A stretch of DNA of 64,000 nt from Ceratodon purpureus (Eukaryota; Streptophyta; Bryopsida; Pseudoditrichales; Ditrichaceae), in contig CM026426.1 in NCBI GenBank assembly GCA_014871385.1, positions 105,001,281 through 105,065,280 of the forward strand. The letters are read 5' to 3'. Within the stretch, counting starts at the first letter, position 1. The number at the start of each line of letters is the position of its first letter. The notes under the pieces were generated by a model, which made no database searches, was not told the DNA's origin, and was given only the letters and a program-made list of their open reading frames with translations. Of the stretch, positions 23,589-35,464 are shown one piece after another. A program made the translations under genes and the position numbers.

Positions 23589-24970
23589 TACTGCAGAAAC
23601 AGTTGTCTTTGCCTTTCACTAATACCGCTTACCTCCTGTACAACAGGGTTATGTCGTTGGTGTCGTGTTGTGATGCCTCCGAAGTCGTCGACGTCTTCAA
23701 TCTGGCCCCGAACAGAAGCACCTCAAGAGGAGACGTCCCCAACCCCGTTTCTCCCGTCACAGTCCTCACTGCAGTCTCGGAGGACCTCCTTTCTGTAGTC
23801 TCCGCAGGTTCTATGATGATCAGCTCTTGCTCGATCAGCTCTAGCTGGACGAACCGCACGTTCTCTTCGTTGTCGTCAACCGCTGTTGCTGCAGTTGTAA
23901 AGTCCCCGCCCCCTCGCCTGTTGCCGCTGTCCCTCCACTGACGCTGAGCTAGCTCCTCGACTCCTGCCCTACAGTTGCTGATCCTCGTGCCGTCGTCCTC
24001 TAGTTCGATGAAATGAGAACTCTGCTGCCGCCCCCCCACCTCCACTTAGAGTTCCCTACCCGACCCTTGGTCCTTGCAGCCTCTCGCTCCCTCATGCTGA
24101 TTCCCCCGTTGGCCATGCGAAACGCAGCAGCAAGTACTGCTCACAGTGATCCCATACCGAGTCCTCTTTTATCTCTCTTTGTGATGATCAATGCTGAGTT
24201 CATGTGAATGTGGATTCAGTGTTGCAGACAGAATGCTAGTTTAGTGAGATGTTGTTTGACTTTGTTGTGTGCATTATTTGTATGCCCCTGTCTGTAACTG
24301 CAGACTGTGACTGTCGACACTCGCCCTTGCTGTAACCTTGCTCATTAGCATCTTTTATTTTGTCAATGTAGTTGAATTTTTTCTTGCACATGTTGTCAGG
24401 TTCTTGATTTCTAGCTATTGTTTTTTAGTTCTAAAAATTATTGAGTGATGGAGAGTTGATGTAGGCTACCATGATGTAATTTTGCAAGTCAGCATATTGA
24501 TTTTGTCAATGTAAGATTCATGTTTTTTGGAAAAAATCACTGGTTTAGTTCATTATTTGGAACCTGAACTTGCATGCCTATTGTGGTTATGAGGAAGTGT
24601 TCAGTAACAAGGTCAACCGTTTGGAATCCCATGACACAGGGAACCAAAATTAGCCCCAGCGTCACCCCCTACAAACGCTGCCCAACCCTTTTTTCAAAGC
24701 CCCTTCCCTCCAAGAAGGGTAGATTTTCTACCTCACTCCCATTGGCCATGACTCTGCCCCGACTGCCCTGAATTGAATTTTGATCTTTAAACCCGAATTA
24801 TTTCTAAACTACGAACCCGATGAAAGTAAAATTTGGTCTTGTTAGAAAAATATGTCAATTTCCCATGCTGTGCCAAAGTTACAGCTTCATCTGGTAAAAA
24901 TTTAATCATAGAGAGCCTGCCCAGACCCCAAATCATACCAAAATTGCTGAGTTGATGCTTTAGGGGTTAA

Positions 24971-27900
24971 AATTTGTCAAATATGTCAATTTTTTCATTG
25001 CTAAAATACCAAGATCAATCAATCAATTTTATGATATGAAAAAATTGTATACAACATCAAAGACTCTTAAGATAATTATAAGAAATTAATTTAGCAAAAC
25101 TAAAAACAATGAAACTCATTTGAACAAAGATTAATTAATAAAATTAGAATTTTTAATGAAAATAAGATTTTTTTAAAAGATTTTTTCACTTCAAAAAAAA
25201 TGATAAGTACAATAAAAATTAAAATGTTTTCATTACTTTGATTATAAATCAAATCATTATTTCGAGCATATCTTTGTACTGAACATACAGATCTAAAATT
25301 CATTGATGTGCATGAGGTTTCTATACAAGAATTATTTTTATTCTCTTACAAATTTTGGCTTAAGAATGATAGGCTTTGGTTTTTGCAATAGTTAAAAGGT
25401 GTTAGGATGTCAAAAGAAAAGTAATATTATGAGCTCGTGTGATATTGCAATTATTCTTAGAATAACAAGATGTCGACCTTTAGCTTTTCAACTACCTTTA
25501 AATTCAACTCTTGGTAATTTTGTCTCAGACTACAATAATTATGATTTGTAATCTCAGAATTATTGATTTCTAGTTAAAAAAACTTACAACTTAAAATAAA
25601 ATTGTACAATTCATAATGATTCTGTACATTTAGAAATACCGAAAATCAAAATTAATTTGGAAATATTTATACTAGAACTTCAAAATAACCTAAAACAGAA
25701 ATCAAGGTCAGTTCTTGAAGGAAAAAAGTTTGGAATTGTAAAAGTTTTTGTGGAGAAGAATAATCAAACTCTGCAACTAATCCATTATATATATAAATAA
25801 AAGTAGTATTTTTACATTAAATTACATCAGTAGAATCACTATTTAAATAGCAATGATGTTGTCTTGAGATGGTTAAACTTAAATAAGAATTGACTATTGA
25901 ATGATTAAAAAAATTGAAAAAATGGAACTGAAGTATATTCATTTTAGAAAATTGAAAACCTCCAAAATGCATTTGTAGCATTTCATTTACTATCAGCTAA
26001 AACAAATTTACACAAGTTTATCTTAATCAAGTCTAAATTTAAAATCAAGTCTAAAAATCTAGAGCGGGTTTCCAAGTCACTAGCCCTAAAAATGATTTTT
26101 AGTTAGTTTCTTAATTATTTTTTTAATATTTCTTTATTTTCTAATTTTTCTTTTTAGGCTGCAATTAATGATACAAGAATGGGTTTTTGTACATTTAAAG
26201 AACTCAATTGATGGAACAATAAATCAAAAATCATAAATATTTGGCTTTCAATATATGTGTTCAAAAAATCAAAAGGAATCAAAATTTATGTATTGCTTGC
26301 AAGTCACTATCCCTCGAAATGAATTATAGTTTGTTTCTTTGTTATTTTGGAAGTATTGAATTATAGTTTCGTTTCCTTGTAGTTGTTTTTTTTCTAGTGG
26401 GTTCTCACTTTTCTTTCTAGGCTTCAAGGCTTGATGTGGCAATGGAATTTGGTACATATAAAGCACTTAAAAGATGGAAGCTCCGGAAAAAAAATTTACA
26501 AAATAAGCCTTTCAAGTATGAACCATTTCATGTGTGTTGCTTTACTTCTGGATCCGCCCTTCATTGCTTTAGAGATGTCAATAGCTAACTCCAATCTGAA
26601 CGCCTCTGAGGTGTGCATGTTAGAGAGGAGCTAGTGGGGATCATCGACGGCGAGCAAAGGCAACTCCTTTAAGCTGCCGTACAAGGAGGAGCCACATTAA
26701 AGAAGGTACACCGATCTCACGTAAATGGTGCCATTCTCTAGCAAGGTCTTGTAATTGCGGCCATTACGTACCGCAGCCTCTCCGACTTTGTGGTGAAGAA
26801 CGAGAATGACATCCATCACCGTTGGTAAATCAAGCTAGTCCTCTCAATACGACTGATAAAGCAAGTTACATCCGTGGGGCTCCCACGCAGCCATAGTCGG
26901 ATCCAGCTGCAATTGTCGGTGTTGATAAGCATCTGAACTTTGATGGCGTCTAGCTTCAGCACAACCCTACCACGCCTTGCCATTGCTTAAAAGTAGAACC
27001 CCAATATTTGAGCCTTCCATGCTCCAAAAAAAGAGTCTAGACCGTGAATCTTTGCATCTTGGGACCAAAGACCTCTTTCAACCGCACTCAATGTCACCCA
27101 CGATCTTATCTCTATCCGCAGCGGAGCATAGTTCCTAAGATCATCTACGTTGTTGTAAAGCACAACACTAGAGCCCTCTTCAATTGGCTTAGCTATCCCA
27201 ATTATAACAAAAATCACAAAAAACATAATTTGTAGCAAAGATCACAGAAAAAGGCAAGAAGTACTCACCGACGAGCTCCACTTACTACTAGTTACTCCAC
27301 CTACTAATAGCTTGCTAGAAACCATCAATAACTGGATTATAATCCTTGATGCACCAAAGATGAGAATAGATTCAGAAAAAGAGGTACTACGAAGGTCCAC
27401 AAAATTTGAGCATGACAGTGATAAAAGGCTATGGTTTCAGAAGTAGCTATAGCACATTACGCGGACATCTTTGAACTGCATGAAACGGCGGAAAGACATT
27501 GGTGAACCTCTGTGACTATGTGAGCCAATCTACATGGGATTTTTTTTCCCCATATCAAGCGATATAGTATGAATATTGTGTCACTTCAGTTTGGAAAGGA
27601 CATTCAAGAGTATTTTGTTTTCTATAAAAAGTTGTGGCATTAGTAAACTGATCTCAGTATTACAATGGAGCAGCGCCTAATTATAGCGTGCATTGTAGCT
27701 AGAATCTTGGGCTTAGATATGTGTGATTGGCGAGCAACGTACCGTAGAATAGTACGTGGACTTAGACAATGTTAACCTGACATGGAATATTAATTAATAA
27801 GAAGGTCGTACAGATTGTCAAATGCTTGGATCCTTGAACAGTTAAGTTATAATTTTTTATAGGACGTTGTCGAAAGAGCTGTGATGTTGAAGTCAACCAC

Positions 27901-28395
27901 AATTTAGTTCCTTTTGTACAATGTTGTAACACTTTAATTAAGGCATTGGACCGTGGCCTTCATCATGAGTGTGAGTGCCTAGAGTGGAGCAGGGTACCTA
28001 CGGCCGCCTGAACTCCCACCCCTACATATTTCTTTTCCAAATATATATTAGAATAGTCCTATTACTTATTTCAGGTGGAATCGGCAGTGTAGGAACGGAA
28101 AGACAGACAATGTACCCCATCAGCCCCTAAACACTAAATCATTGATTTGTGGTGAAGAATCACTTGACAAATTAGGCCCTAAACCCTAAATCCTATACCC
28201 AATAAACCCTATATCCAAGATCCTAAAACGCATGCTCAAACCTTCCAATCTCTAATCTTGGTTTGGTTCATTGAATGAAGAAGTGCCTAGGCTAAATCAT
28301 TGAGATTAGAATTAGGAAACTTGTCCTTAAAATTCATGTATAAAAACATTCTAACACCAGGACAGTAGAATCAGAACTACGATGTTAACATGCAA
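24971..28395. other. AT-rich intronic sequence, no gene recognised
   Basis: Mostly AT-rich. A slightly more GC-balanced stretch at about 26640-27240 has short minus-strand frames (for example MARRGRVVLKLDAIKVQ, starting near 26980) that I cannot assign. CCCTAAA-like words near 28178 are too few to be a telomeric relic. Confidence 0.45.
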
Positions 28396-28500
28396 AGGTG
28401 GCTGGGTTTAAGGTGGCTGGGTTTAAGGTGGCTGGGTTTAAGGTGGCTGGGTTTAAGGTGGCTGGGTTTAAGGTGGCTGGGTTTAAGGTGGCTAGCTTTA
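28396..28500 (+). repeat. 15-bp minisatellite, seven copies
   Basis: The unit AGGTGGCTGGGTTTA is repeated seven times; the first six are identical and the last has changes (GGTGGCTAGCTTTA). Near identity of the copies means recent expansion. Confidence 0.95.
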
Positions 28501-28847
28501 AGGCTTCTGCAAAAATGACTCAGTAAGAAACGCAAAATATTAACATTTAAACCACTGTTCTTTTTAATGGAAGAAATATAGAACAAGACTGAAAGGTTTA
28601 CAATCTATGCTTGCACAACACTTGTGGAAAACTCTCACATAAGTTACACTGAGCGAATACACCAAAGAGATGGCCTCGGTGTTCATTTCATGCGGATCCA
28701 GTGTTTTCATTGGCTGGGGCTCCAATTGGAAAAAATCGCACTTGCAACAGTAGCCAAGGGTGGTCCTACCTTCTCAGCATCTGAACGGGACGAGGCTCGG
28801 TATAGACATCCGATGTGGGGCGACTAATTTTCTGTGCCTCAAAATAG

Positions 28848-29179
28848 CCCTCGCTCTAAACCTCGCCCTCGTCTTAATGACGAGGCGGGCCCTCCCCCTC
28901 CTCCTCCCCTTTCTCCTTTCCTCCCTGATCTATTTTTAGGGGCCCTGCGGCCCTTTTTTAGTAATTTTTTTATTTTTAATGAAACCGGGGACCCCGAATT
29001 AGCCTAGGGGGACCCACTAGATTAATTTTAGTTAGTTTATATATTTTTAAAAATTTTTTAAAATTTAATTTTTTTTTTTCATCAACATGCAAAATATAGG
29101 GGGCTTTTTGCCCCCTCCAATGACAGCCCTGGTTGGGGGGCCCTCGTCATTAAGACGAGGGCGAGGTTTATCGCAAGGG
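28848..29179. mobile_element. Mutator-like MITE with 9-bp target duplication
   Basis: Inverted termini of about 37 bp: CCCTCGCTCTAAACCTCGCC at the left, and the inverse of CCCTTGCGATAAACCTCGCC at the right, continuing into CTCGTCTTAATGACGAG on both arms. The 9-bp word TCAAAATAG flanks both sides (28839-28847 and 29180-29188). A 9-bp duplication points to the Mutator superfamily. The 332-bp unit has no coding capacity, and its interior contains C/T-rich and T/A-rich tracts. Confidence 0.88.
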
Positions 29180-29883
29180 TCAAAATAGGGCCATTTAGTT
29201 ACTTCCTTGTGGATTTACAGTTTACAGTCAGTAGTTACTACGGATGCGAAGTTTCTAACGCCACTCTCCTTTTCATCCGATTTTGCACTTCAACAAGTAG
29301 TTACAGATTCACCTCGATGACTACGTTGTGACGATAAATATGTTTTACAGTGGGGAAGGGTGTGGACCGGATCCATGCCGGTTATCAATAGTGACGAACT
29401 TTCATATTATGTATCTACAAAGATGATGGGAATGTGGGGATGCTGCACATACCGCATTGATAGACAAAACGAGGATGCCTACTATTCTAAAGTTTCGACA
29501 AATTTTGATAATTACACACTGGATCGTCACTATATTAGCAGAAACGCACATGATATCAAAAAACAAAATTCATTAATCATTCCATTGCAAATATAGAACT
29601 TGTGTGCTAAAGTGCTCATGAGGTGCTCACGCAAGAATAAGTGGTCCACTGTCTCTACAATGCATGGCAGATTCTCGATGGTCCACACTTCGAGCAGACA
29701 TATGTACAATTCATATTGCTTACAGTTTTCATACCTATGTCATTGAACGTCATACCTATGTCATTGTTTGCAACTTATATAACTTCTGCTTCCTCGTCTA
29801 TAGGAACTATATTCTGCAATGCAATTCATAGTTAACGTCGAGCAATGAAAAGACGCTGCGCATCGATTTAGGTGTGACGGTTC

Positions 29884-30516
29884 TCAGAGATCTTTCACGA
29901 ACTGTGAAAGTGCATGCATTTGAAAAATTTCCACTTCGATTTCCGCTGCGTCAGCAGCTTTAGTCACCTCGGCAGCTTGTACATCGTCTTTGGCCTTGTC
30001 CACGAGTACCGCCTGCCTCCTCGAATTGAACTCCCAACGCGACAGGGATCGATGTGAAGACTCCACATTCTCAGCCCAAGAACGAACTAGAGCATCGCAG
30101 ATTTTTGGAATCGATTTCTTACGGGGAGCATGTTCCTTCTCTGATGTGGTCACTTGGGGCTCCTCTGATCTAGCCGCAAGCAACATCTCAAGTGCACGCT
30201 TGTGCTCTTCTACCGCTCTGTCCATGGCGTAAGACTTCTTGGCCTTTTTCCGGTTCAGAAATTTGAGGTGGTCCCGTTCTTGATTCAGGCGCGTCATGGT
30301 CCTCTTCAGTCCTCTTCCCACGTCATGAGCAGCCGCTCTTAGTCGCATACGCTCTGACTCGATACATTTTAGAATTCCTGGCCGAATAGCCACCATGCCG
30401 GCCATGGTGGTCTTCGGCATGGCCGGGATGTAGCAAGGTTTCACATCCATAGGCTCCTGCGCGACAGATGGGGGGGATCTCTGGTCTTGTCCTTGGACCG
30501 GACTGGAGTTCTCCAA
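29884..30516 (-). CDS. unrecognised basic coiled-coil protein segment
   Basis: A 210-codon minus-strand frame. The N-terminal part is Pro/Gln-rich (MENSSPVQGQDQRSPPS). A long Arg/Lys/Glu-rich helical stretch follows with LKRTMTRLNQERDHLKFLN and MDRAVEEHKRALEMLLAAR, then an Ala/Glu-rich end. I know no domain match. It lies just downstream, on the same strand, of the frame at 30750-31247 and of a CACTA transposase fossil, so it may be a second exon of that frame or an accessory (TNPA-like) CACTA gene. That role is a guess from position. Confidence 0.45.
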   Translation of the reverse strand: MENSSPVQGQDQRSPPSVAQEPMDVKPCYIPAMPKTTMAGMVAIRPGILKCIESERMRLRAAAHDVGRGLKRTMTRLNQERDHLKFLNRKKAKKSYAMDRAVEEHKRALEMLLAARSEEPQVTTSEKEHAPRKKSIPKICDALVRSWAENVESSHRSLSRWEFNSRRQAVLVDKAKDDVQAAEVTKAADAAEIEVEIFQMHALSQFVKDL

Positions 30517-30749
30517 CTACTTGTGGCATACCGCGCGCGGGGATTGGCTGGCCTACACGGTATATAGTACCGGCAGCTGTTGCATTCTCCTTCAGGTGCA
30601 CAACAATTCGGTCGAGAGAGATCCGAACTAATTTGAACTTGCATAGAAAGAGAAGCAGAAACAAGGAGTATAGAATGGGGTACACGTGAAGCCATTAGGA
30701 CAAGCATAACTTGTGTCAAAAAAACTCGCCGGGACTGTTGGCGCCGGCA

Positions 30750-31247
30750 CTACCTTGGGCAGGGGCGAAAGGGGTTCACTGAGGATTGTATATTCGGGAA
30801 GAACGCGAGGTATGCCGGTGTGGGATTGATGGGGTGAGTTTGCTTGTATGCAAACTCAGCCCAGTCAATCTCTACGCCGAATGCCTCTGCCACCACAGCA
30901 CGAGCAAAATGAAAAGGTAAGATTCCGCCCAATGGCCATTTCAATTGCAGAACTCGGCGGAAGAGTTCATGTATGTACTCGTCATAACGAGCATCTCCGT
31001 GACTGTCGAACGTATAGCCAGCTCCGTGCTTAGGCCCAAGGAAAACTACCATGTCGGCTCGTGATGGTAGCTGGTCAGTAGGTGAGACAGATGGAACCAA
31101 ACCGGCATTGTGCAGACGCATGTATTCTACGAACCACTCAATTGTCGCCAGATCTTCGGGCTGATCCATGTCTGTAGCGGAGTGGCGAGCTGCAATCTGC
31201 GCCACGAGATAAGCGACACGATCAACGTGTACAAAATCTGAAGACAA
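30750..31247 (-). CDS. unrecognised open frame, likely upstream exon of the 29884 gene
   Basis: A 165-codon frame starting MSSDFVHVDRVAYL, with many charged and aromatic residues (IEWFVEYMRL, FRRVLQLKWPLGG, EIDWAEFAYK). Near its end the minus strand reads CTGCCCAAG then GTAGTG, a plausible splice donor. The next minus-strand frame starts about 230 bp downstream after a pyrimidine-rich tract, so the two could be spliced together. No family is recognised. Codon usage looks genuinely coding and more GC-balanced than the surroundings. Confidence 0.45.
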   Translation of the reverse strand: MSSDFVHVDRVAYLVAQIAARHSATDMDQPEDLATIEWFVEYMRLHNAGLVPSVSPTDQLPSRADMVVFLGPKHGAGYTFDSHGDARYDEYIHELFRRVLQLKWPLGGILPFHFARAVVAEAFGVEIDWAEFAYKQTHPINPTPAYLAFFPNIQSSVNPFRPCPR

Positions 31248-32947
31248 AAAACTTGGCGAAACCAGCGCTAACTGGTGGAGACCGCGAGTAGAGAATGCCG
31301 CTTCCTCTGCAGATCAGAGGATAGTTTATGCACTCTCCAGGTCTGAGCAACAAATTGGGTTTCCACCATGAAAGCTACAACACCATATTATCAAAGCCGC
31401 ACTTGAAGAGACAGCTCCGAATCCGATCGCCATCATGGAAGGAAACACAGATATGCAAGTTCTGAAAAAGATTTTTTCTTCGATACAGTTGTCACATCAG
31501 TAATTCAAGACTGCAAAATACGGCTGAAATAATGAATTAGAGGGGAGACTGAACTCACAGGGTTGCATGACGGGTCACGTCGTGCATGGCTCGGGAATCG
31601 GTGACCGCAATACACGGCTGTAGGTACGGTTGCTGAGAAGTACCAAAGACCACGGCATACGGTATAAGAAGGTGACCGCGAAAGGGCGGTCGTAGGGAGA
31701 TATATTGTCTCCTTCGACCGTGTGTGCAAGCTCTGCATAGTGAAATCAAAGGTTGAGCAGGAAATTGCATTTCACGACAAACATGATTCTCAGAGCAAAG
31801 AAGTGGAATCACCTCCAGCCGAGCTCATTTTCTGCCTTTTCCGTTGCAGCATAAACCTCGGACAGAGTCACTAAGTTCACAACCAGCAAATTACAATGGG
31901 GTATTTTGTAGCAAAACGAGCAAAATCAGAATTGTGTCAATTCCCATGTTAAACACGGGGGAATCACATCAGCATCACATTCTCGCATCACGTTCTCTAT
32001 ACTCATACAAAAGGCAGTTATTGTCGGTTACCTTTCCAGATGGTTATTCGAATGCTGCCACCATCTCAAGCACAGAGGTGCCTCTACCTGTGCCCAAATT
32101 ACAAATTGCACATCCTCGAGGACGACGCAGCTGGATTTACTATTTCACAACATATCCACTGGATTCATCGAACATGACATTGTTTCACTTGCCGAATTTT
32201 AACCGTGCATATAAATTCAGTTCTATTACATGCCTTTGTCTGGCCGTAAGGATTTGTGACATGAAGTGTATAGTCTTCTGTACAAGGTACACTCGCTGGT
32301 TGGCCGCTAACTGTTGCTGACGATGACAAAACAACCTGAAACAAAGTATTCACGTTTGTTAAAATTACCGTCTTGACTATCATCTTGAACTGCTCAGTGA
32401 CAATATCTCAAGTGTCTATCTGGTAGTTGTCTATCTCGAGTGTCTATATGGACGCGGAACAAAGCTCTGTTGTCACCGATGAAGCACTCTCGTGAACAGT
32501 TATGAAAGGGCATGTAGCATATTGAGTAAATTCATTCAGTTCTAGCAAGGGTGAGTTGATACCTGAATGGTTCGACCAGTAAGTTACAGGAGTAGTCATT
32601 CCACGTATAAAATCTCGAACTCATCTTCGTATTGAGTATCGTCTAAGTGGCGATCGTCCATTGCATCCTCAATCTGAGCTGCCACGGTGTTGTATTATTC
32701 CACAGAGACTTCTTCGTCCCTGGCATCGGGATTGGGCTCCTCTTCGACAACATCTGTCCCGGGACCGGGTCGAACAGTACCTGCGGCTGTCCCTGGCGCA
32801 CTGAACTCTGCAACTTCATTGTCGCCTACAATCCTAAGAGCGCGTGGGTCATGGCGGATAACTACTTTCCAGTCCGGTTGACGCGAATCATCCATAAAAA
32901 ATACTTGCAAAATTGAAGAAAGATATACGTACGGGTTCTGCTTCAGG

Positions 32948-35464
32948 CACTACAAGGAAAACACACGTCTGAGGAAGAGAAATCTAACAGAATTCTCTTC
33001 TTAAGTCCTCTTGATTCGGACATCTTGTTGGCGGACATTCTGGACACATATCTCTTGATTGGGTTTGCACTGCCACAACGGATTCCATGTCAGCGTCTCG
33101 ATTGCTAACGAGGACGCCATGGGGGCATCCAGGTCATCCCGTCCTTCTTGATGGGGACTCTAATGTGGCGTGGGCCCTCTCGGAGTGTAGATTCGACCAA
33201 TCTAAGAAATTGAAGTTTCCACTCTTGTTAGATCTACCAGTTGGGATTCTTGGGAGTAACATATCATAGTTCGAAATCTACAAACATCAAATCCATTACG
33301 ACGCTACAGATGTCCTCTACTTCTTAATGAGGGTCGGTGAGAGCATCCTGTACTCAGTCTGCACGTGGCGTCACACGTTGGTTCGAAAATTGTTTTTCAA
33401 AAAATTAAATCATAAAACATATTTTCTGCACCGTTCAAATTAGAGATTCAGACCCTCCTGTGGCCGTACACGTGTCGTACTGAGAGTGGGGAATATGAAG
33501 TCATGCATTGTTATTTAATGACGTCATAATATGCAGAACATACGTCAGAAATAGTTCATGTGCCAAAAATAGAATTTTATTATAGATAAAGAAACGAATT
33601 GATCCGTTCGACTGACCAGATTACCATAACATACATGGTTTTCCAGACCTGAAAAAAGGATTGTGATGCATCAAGAGCTGAGCAACCAAGAATCTAACCA
33701 AATTGAGACGACAAACACAAAAGAACACCGCTTAGAGAGTACTCGCATTACTTTTCAAAAAGTTGCTCTTATGAAGCTTGCCGGTGTCATGAAGAACGCA
33801 CGAGTCCTTGATTCGGAATACTTTAGCACCTGAGGTCGTCATTCTCATAAGGGCCTGTGTTGTGTGGGCAACAATGTCATTCAAAACCATTTACTTAAGC
33901 AGCAGAACAAATTCAAACCAGTAACCCCGTCAGTCCATCATTTCAATGCTGCATCGACTCTTCATGCATATCTAAAATGCTTTTCATTCAAAGTCTGAAT
34001 CCTTAGTACCCAAAAGAATAAAACATCAAATCCATTCAAGTATCAGATATTCAAAGCATACCTGGTCGAAGATGGAAACAGGAATTGCAAGAGTCGCACA
34101 AGCGTTGGGCACATCCACAATGCCAGAAATGCAACCCTCACATGGGCAGCTAGAGAGGAGAAGGTAAACAACAACCACTCGGAGAAGCGTGGCTCCAGGG
34201 GGCCGATCTTGAAGCCCTCAAACACCAACCACTCGGAGAAGCGGGGCCGATCTCGAAGATGGGGTTCCCGTTGAGCTTGCCTGGGCCCATGGGAATAAAG
34301 TACTGCTCCATTACTCCGCGCATGATCGAGCACCTGATTCACATACACACCAGTCATTGGATCAGCTCACATCCTCAACCTGATCTCACAATGGTAAGAG
34401 ATTCAAAGAGAAAATTCAGAACAAGTTTAGGTGTGGAGAGAAGGCGCCATACTTGAGCTCCAGGAACCCACTCATCTCAATGGCACCACAGTAGGAGACC
34501 TCCCTATCACCCTCAGAGAAATGCATATCATCCATGGAAAGGTTGGCTCCTTCAACGAAAACAGGGAAGTACACCATGCAACCCCTGCTCAGGTTCTTGA
34601 TGTCGCAGTTGCCTCCGTTCTCTCGCCCGGGATTGGTTGGGCATGCTTCCGTTGCGATTCTCTCCCAATCCTTGCTTCCCTTCTCCACGGCGTAACATAT
34701 CGCCGCCATATCCAGATCAGAACTTGAGCAAACCTAGAAATGCAAATCGCTGCTACAAGCAATTTGCATCTGCAGCTATGCATTACAGCAGATCCTAACG
34801 CATGATATCAAGGGTTAAGACTTTACCTTCCCGAAAAGAGCTCCCGTGGAGTTGGGAAGAAGAGCAAGAGGGCAGGTGTGCAAGTGCTTGCCCAAAGTGA
34901 GAGCATCCTCTCCCTCGTCTACAAGCCCCTTCTCATGCTCGTTCTAGATGTTGAGAAGCTCATGGGATGGGGCAGTGCCGATAAGCCCAGGGTGATTTAG
35001 GCCCGGGAATTTAATTTCTTTCTTCTATTGTAGTCTTTCGGAACGTAATCCTAGATCAGAAAACAAGTGCACGGCTAACTAAACCCTAGATCGGAAAACA
35101 GGGAAACATGTTAATTTCTCTTAACACAAAACTAGATTCCAACTGCTGCAAATCTACTAGTGCATATTTCTGAACAATATCTCCATAGTGCGGACATGGC
35201 TTCATCATGTACACATCCTATGTAAAATTCCAGCGACTGAAATCTACGAAATTGTTCCAGACCTCTAGTTTTGCCACATCAGACTTCCACGTCATCCTCC
35301 CATGGTGCTGCTACATAGCCTCTTGATGGTCACAAGATGTTTCACTTGATAAAAACCCCCTTTCTCTTGGTAAGATTACCATGAACCCGAATTTGAGGTC
35401 TGCTCTTGATCCCAACACCTTTCACTTGTTTTCTTCTTGATGGCAAGGAGTTTTCCTTGTAGTG
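32948..35464. mobile_element. gene-capturing CACTA element (Pack-CACTA-like), AGG target duplication
   Basis: Left end CACTACAAGGAAAACACACG at 32948; right end inverted, finishing GTTTTCCTTGTAGTG at 35464. AGG flanks both sides (32945-32947 and 35465-35467). The subterminal word TCTTGAT occurs at 33009, 33053 and 33146 near the left end and at 35321, 35404 and 35435 near the right end, as expected for transposase-binding repeats. There is no transposase inside. Instead there is a minus-strand, intron-bearing piece of a formamidase gene (34150-35005). Clean ends and an intact duplication indicate a fairly recent insertion. Confidence 0.93.
34150..35005 (-). pseudogene. captured acetamidase/formamidase gene fragment, three exons
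   Basis: Exon 1 (about 35005-34827) reads FPGLNHPGLIGTAPSHELLN, with a stop shortly after, and ends ALFGK before GTAAAG. Exon 2 (34733-34452), after TTTCTAG, reads NPGRENGGNCDIKNLSRG, FPVFVEGANLS, MHFSEGD and CGAIEMSGFLELK. Exon 3 (about 34333-34150), after GAATCAG, reads IMRGVMEQYFIPMGP, NPIFEIGP and PRFSEWLVFEG. These are signature blocks of plant formamidase (FmdA/AmdA family, amide hydrolysis to ammonia). The N- and C-terminal parts are missing. A stop in exon 1, a poor donor after exon 2, and a roughly 55-bp internal duplication in exon 3 make it a pseudogene. Introns are retained, so it was copied at the DNA level. Confidence 0.88.

Larger units (their letters stand above)
18932..24966 (-). 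mobile_element. piggyBac transposon, nearly complete, 6,035 bp
   Basis: Both ends are preserved: TTAA (18928-18931) then CCCCTAAAGCAT, and ATGCTTTAGGGG then TTAA (24967-24970). Insertion at a duplicated TTAA with termini beginning CC(C/T) is the piggyBac hallmark. The interior holds a minus-strand transposase gene (20752-23588). It also has very C/T-rich stretches (about 19780-20330) and a 43-bp poly-A run. It lies wholly within the dynein intron. The transposase is damaged, so this copy is not autonomous now. Fresh-looking ends shared with a short relative at 40032 suggest past family activity. Confidence 0.92.

Noticed and set aside
26980-27240. MARRGRVVLKL start resembling the first residues of a MADS-box protein
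   Set aside because: Similarity ends after about ten residues; the MADS core is absent.
28128-28240. CCCTAAA-type words suggesting an interstitial telomere repeat
   Set aside because: Only a few scattered, imperfect copies; no array.
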